From Mariniphaga sp. (GTDB lineage: Bacteria; Bacteroidota; Bacteroidia; Bacteroidales; Prolixibacteraceae): a stretch of 10,580 nucleotides of DNA. The position numbers were made by a program, and so were the translations under genes. A model generated the notes under the pieces. That model was not told the origin of the DNA. It saw nothing but the letters and a program-made list of their open reading frames with translations, and did no database searches. Numbering within the stretch: position 1 is the stretch's first letter; each line of letters starts with the position of its first letter. The stretch lies in contig JABMQB010000777.1 of assembly GCA_013203525.1 (NCBI GenBank), positions 1 to 10,580 of the forward strand. Direction: 5' to 3'. Of the stretch, positions 8,601 to 10,580 are shown one piece after another.

Positions 8601-8679
8601 AGGAGGTACTGTAAATGAAATAGCGGGAGCACCTTCTGAAGATAATAAAGATTGGGTTGTATTAATTAAAAAACAATAA
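5653..8679 (+). CDS. Large secreted DUF5060 protein: carbohydrate-binding-like modules, DUF5060, putative glycoside hydrolase barrel, C-terminal beta domain
   Basis: A 1008-residue protein with a Sec signal peptide (1-20, likely cut near ASS|Q) and no lipobox, so probably periplasmic or secreted. Residues about 33-220 form a beta-rich module with LLAVEAEYF, a GRYYVWVRAFSTGGEDNG stretch (128-145) and many aromatics, like CBM6/35-type jelly rolls. Residues about 240-400 are a second beta-rich module I cannot name. DUF5060 follows (about 433-550, from GELKKWHKVTL). A putative (beta/alpha)8 barrel (about 560-910) carries WKEGDPTWQ (623-631), RFDCSKLDQWEI (678-689), NWNVGEE (741-747), VAVDEPG (835-841) and WYFGYKHDHSDL (877-888). 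The C-terminal 100 residues resemble the 'putative collagen-binding domain of a collagenase' fold (PF12904), with WFDPRNGG and DWVVLI. E746 or E747 and E839 are candidate catalytic acids. The domain layout resembles GH140/DUF4038 apiosidase relatives, but substrate and activity are unknown. The residues from DUF5060 onward are paralogous to the next gene. Confidence 0.85.
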   Translation: MKRKMLYALIACLISIGASSQKFTDPIIGEDVIFEEINGLLAVEAEYFYKQSKTEIRQWYRTSKNELPNVGRDEDGPHIKNAGNNAYLEILPDTRVTHADVLTGGINFSNTAGEMAFLHYKVKINNPGRYYVWVRAFSTGGEDNGLHVGLNGEWPETGQRLQWCDGKNTWHWESKQRTEEVHCGEPYLIYLDIKKAGIHEITFSMREDGFEFDRFLLTNEKEYVPEGIGPDVKITSGKLPKEFPVVLENPSHKKSFLYAIETSLPGTQLIRAANIPVEGTNFYIDGSWLAINPDQHKNATISTEYVGNDGTFDILFLGVGENDGNSKYKVLVNDKEIGTFQCPPSKHSFEEADKFIGLFENIEIEKGDKITVVSEVVSNDGEEFSRGRWSGLALVEAGKGAEALKALAGIGSQENVGNYSPSEKIENVIPEITGELKKWHKVTLTFDGPAVSEEDEYSPFMNYRFNVVFTHETSGKSFKVPGYFAADGNAGETSAKAGNKWRVHFAPPETGNWNFKVDFRKGNWVAVSNKLKTGGSAGYMDTSEGSITIADTDKTGNDLRGKGMLLYDGTRYLKFAETGKPMLKIGPDAPENFLSYNEFDGDFQNDGYKDDLVKTWEAHKKDWKEGDPTWQGGKGKAIIGAVNYLASKGLNVFSFLTNNVVGDDQNVFPYTDYESFDRFDCSKLDQWEIIFEHADKLGMFLHFKMMESENQGLLDNGAIGANTKLYYRELMARFGHHLALNWNVGEEIGDWSGNHITPPLFTVQRLAAAEYFYNNDPYHHHVVIHNGVQFDDILGPDSKYSGISLQTHMPDFSLVHNDVLKWLEKSEKAGKQWAVAVDEPGDAQHALLPDAENPTHDNARINGLWGAFMAGAWGTEWYFGYKHDHSDLTCQDYRSRDLFWDQCKYVLDFFEGNNIPVCKTNNMDELVVKGDYCLAIPGEMYIVFLRKGKGEINLENASGNFSVKWFDPRNGGSLQLGKTNKIEGGTVNEIAGAPSEDNKDWVVLIKKQ

Positions 8680-8689
8680 TTCTGACATA

Positions 8690-10513
8690 ATGAAAAATTT
8701 AAGTTTTCTATTTTTTCTAACTATTTTTATTTCTTGCCAACCTTCGAAAACCGATGTTCAGGTTGAAGGGGAATTAAAAAAATGGCATACTGTTACACTT
8801 GAAATTCCTGGTCCGATAACTTCGGAATGGGCTAAAGAAAATCCTTTTTTGGATTATCGATTGGAGGTTACATTTACAAATGGCGGTCAAAAAGTTAATG
8901 TGCCGGGATTTTATGCAGCAGATGGAAAAGCGTCTGAAACTTCATCTGATGCCGGTAATATTTGGAAAGTAAGGTTTTTACCCGATAAAGCAGGTATCTG
9001 GGAATATTCTGTTTCTTTCAGGAAAGGCAAAGATATTGTGCTGAATAATAATCCGGAATATGGTGAAGCGTTGTCTTCTAATGAATTAACTGGAAGTTTT
9101 GAAATTAAGGATTCTGATAAATCAGGAAACGATTTCAGGGCAAAAGGAAGGTTAATAAACGGCGGCAAAGGTTATCTTGTTTTCCAGAAATCAGGCGATG
9201 TGTGGATAAAAAACGGTGCTGATAGCCCTGAAAATTTTCTTGCTTATGTCGATTTTGACCAAACACTTCGATATAGCTTAAATACTGAAGTGAGAGAAGG
9301 TGAAGCAGATCCTAAAAAGGATCTTCATAAATATGAACCTCATGTAAAAGACTGGAAAGAAGGTGATCCAACCTGGCAGGATGGCAAAGGAAAAGGCATT
9401 ATTGGTGCGTTAAATTATTTGTCCTCAGCTGGTGTAAATTCGCAATATATGCTAACAATGAATATTTTGGGCGATGGAAAGGATGTATGGCCATACAATG
9501 ACCATAATGAAAGATATCGTTTTGATTGCAGTAAACTCGACCAGTGGGAAATAGTATTCAACCACATGGACAAATTGGGAATGATGATTCATTTTGTTTT
9601 GCAGGAAACGGAAAATGAAACTTTGCTTGATAATGGAAATACCGATGTGCAACGTATAGTTTACCTGCGGGAACTGGTAGCAAGGTTTGCACACCACCCG
9701 GCGGTTACCTGGAATCTTGGGGAAGAAAACGGGCCGGCAGATTGGTCTCCAATCGGTCAAACCGATCCGCAGAAAAAAGCAATGGCTTCATATTTAAAAC
9801 AAATTAATCCATATCATAATATTGTTGTTTTACATACTCATTCTGATGATGAAAAACAAGACAAATACCTTGAGCCGATGCTTGGATTTGAAAACCTTGA
9901 TGGACCTTCAATGCAAATTGCAAATCCTTTTAAAATTCATGAGAGAATGAAAAAATGGGTAAATGAATCAGAAAATACTAAGAATCGATGGGTTGTTAAC
10001 CTGGATGAAATTGGACCCCATTGGATGGGTGTTATGCCCGATTCACACGATTTGGCTCATGATACAGTAAGGCAACAATGCCTTTGGGGTAGCTTACTAG
10101 CCGGTGGTGCTGGTGTGGAGTGGTATTTTGGATATCGGTATCCACATACCGATTTAGGATGTGAAGACTTCCGCAGCCGTGAGGAATGGTGGAAACAATC
10201 GGCAATAGCTACATCTTTTATTAATTCACTTCCGGTTGAGGAAATGAAAAGTTCAGATGAATTAGTGAATACTAAGGAAGTTTGGTGTTTTGCTAAAGAA
10301 GGAGAGGTTTATGTTGTTTATATACCAAAAGGAGAAAATACAACAAAACTTCAGTTAAATACTGACAAGGAATTTCAGGTTGAATGGTTAAATCCAAGAG
10401 AAGGAGGTGAATTGATGAAAGGAAGCATTGATGTAGTTAAAGGGTCAGGAAAAGTTAGAATTGGAAATCCACCTGTTGAAGATGGGATGGATTGGGTTGC
10501 ACTAATAAAATAG
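8690..10513 (+). CDS. DUF5060 lipoprotein, putative glycoside hydrolase (paralogue of preceding gene)
   Basis: A 607-residue protein with a short hydrophobic leader ending in FISC (13-16), a relaxed lipobox typical of Bacteroidota, so C16 is probably lipidated. DUF5060 starts almost at once (about 26-140, GELKKWHTVTLEIPGP). The putative barrel (about 150-505) has WKEGDPTWQ (222-230), RFDCSKLDQWEI (277-288), HHPAVTWNLGEENG (335-348), VVNLDEIGPHW (435-445) and VEWYFGYRYPHTDLGCEDFRSRE (spanning 476-498, key residues W478, Y479, H486, D488, C491). The C-terminal beta domain (about 510-605) ends in WLNPREGGEL and DWVALI, as in PF12904. E345 or E346 and E440 are the candidate catalytic acids, aligned with E746/E747 and E839 of its neighbour. 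It lacks that neighbour's N-terminal ~430 residues. The start lies 10 bases after the upstream stop. No downstream gene follows in the window, so it may be the last of the operon. Glycoside hydrolase activity is inferred from fold-like motifs, not shown. Confidence 0.85.
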   Translation: MKNLSFLFFLTIFISCQPSKTDVQVEGELKKWHTVTLEIPGPITSEWAKENPFLDYRLEVTFTNGGQKVNVPGFYAADGKASETSSDAGNIWKVRFLPDKAGIWEYSVSFRKGKDIVLNNNPEYGEALSSNELTGSFEIKDSDKSGNDFRAKGRLINGGKGYLVFQKSGDVWIKNGADSPENFLAYVDFDQTLRYSLNTEVREGEADPKKDLHKYEPHVKDWKEGDPTWQDGKGKGIIGALNYLSSAGVNSQYMLTMNILGDGKDVWPYNDHNERYRFDCSKLDQWEIVFNHMDKLGMMIHFVLQETENETLLDNGNTDVQRIVYLRELVARFAHHPAVTWNLGEENGPADWSPIGQTDPQKKAMASYLKQINPYHNIVVLHTHSDDEKQDKYLEPMLGFENLDGPSMQIANPFKIHERMKKWVNESENTKNRWVVNLDEIGPHWMGVMPDSHDLAHDTVRQQCLWGSLLAGGAGVEWYFGYRYPHTDLGCEDFRSREEWWKQSAIATSFINSLPVEEMKSSDELVNTKEVWCFAKEGEVYVVYIPKGENTTKLQLNTDKEFQVEWLNPREGGELMKGSIDVVKGSGKVRIGNPPVEDGMDWVALIK

Positions 10514-10580
10514 AATTTACGGATGGTCCGCTAAACAGGCTGTGTGAAAATGTAGTTTTTGACTAACCCTGGCATTTATG
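10514..10580. mobile_element. Possible end of an insertion sequence (from about 10537) in otherwise gene-free tail
   Basis: After the last stop codon, the sequence from 10537 reads AGGCTGTGTGAAAATGTAG and then runs into a T-run. Its first part resembles the GGCTGTGTGAAAA-type terminal inverted repeats I associate with IS1182-like and related insertion sequences. The element would continue beyond the window, so neither a transposase nor the opposite repeat can be seen, and no target duplication can be checked. The rest of the 67 bases shows no gene and no convincing terminator; CGGA-TGG-TCCG at 10520-10530 is a four-base-pair stem without a T-tract. Low confidence. Confidence 0.25.

Noticed and set aside
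10520..10530. CGGA-TGG-TCCG inverted repeat as a transcription terminator
   Set aside because: The stem is only four base pairs and is not followed by a T-tract.

Overview
This AT-rich window is most likely from the Bacteroidota, probably an environmental polysaccharide degrader. The support is indirect: AT-rich ribosome-binding regions without clear Shine-Dalgarno sites, a lipoprotein with a short relaxed lipobox, and typical multi-domain secreted carbohydrate-active proteins. Species cannot be determined from the sequence.

All eight recognisable genes lie on the + strand with gaps of 1 to 23 bases, so the window reads as one operon-like block that began upstream. No gap is large enough to suggest an internal promoter. 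The order is: (1) the last 67 residues of an alpha/beta-hydrolase, best matched to CE15 glucuronoyl esterases (1-206); (2) a tartrate/isopropylmalate-type NAD-dependent dehydrogenase (226-1272); (3) a KynB-like cyclase-family metallohydrolase (1274-1903); (4) a DUF1537 four-carbon acid sugar kinase (1913-3307); (5) an MFS transporter of the anion:cation symporter (ACS) type (3315-4574); (6) a Gfo/Idh/MocA oxidoreductase (4598-5629); (7) a 1008-residue secreted DUF5060 protein (5653-8679); (8) a 607-residue DUF5060 lipoprotein (8690-10513). The last 67 bases hold no gene and may contain the end of an insertion sequence.

The locus divides into an outside part and an inside part. The esterase and the two DUF5060 proteins, which look like uncharacterised glycoside hydrolases, would release a sugar or acid sugar from a polysaccharide. 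The MFS transporter would import it. The Gfo/Idh/MocA enzyme, cyclase-family hydrolase, dehydrogenase and kinase would then oxidise, open or hydrolyse, and phosphorylate it towards central metabolism. The exact substrate cannot be read from the sequence.

Two points deserve attention. One is an acid-sugar cassette that pairs a DUF1537 kinase with an isopropylmalate-dehydrogenase-fold enzyme instead of PdxA2 or a 3-hydroxyacid dehydrogenase. The other is the tandem pair of DUF5060 proteins that share a barrel with conserved GEE and DE acidic pairs but differ in N-terminal modules and in localisation. No SusC/SusD pair, regulator, RNA gene or CRISPR array is visible.
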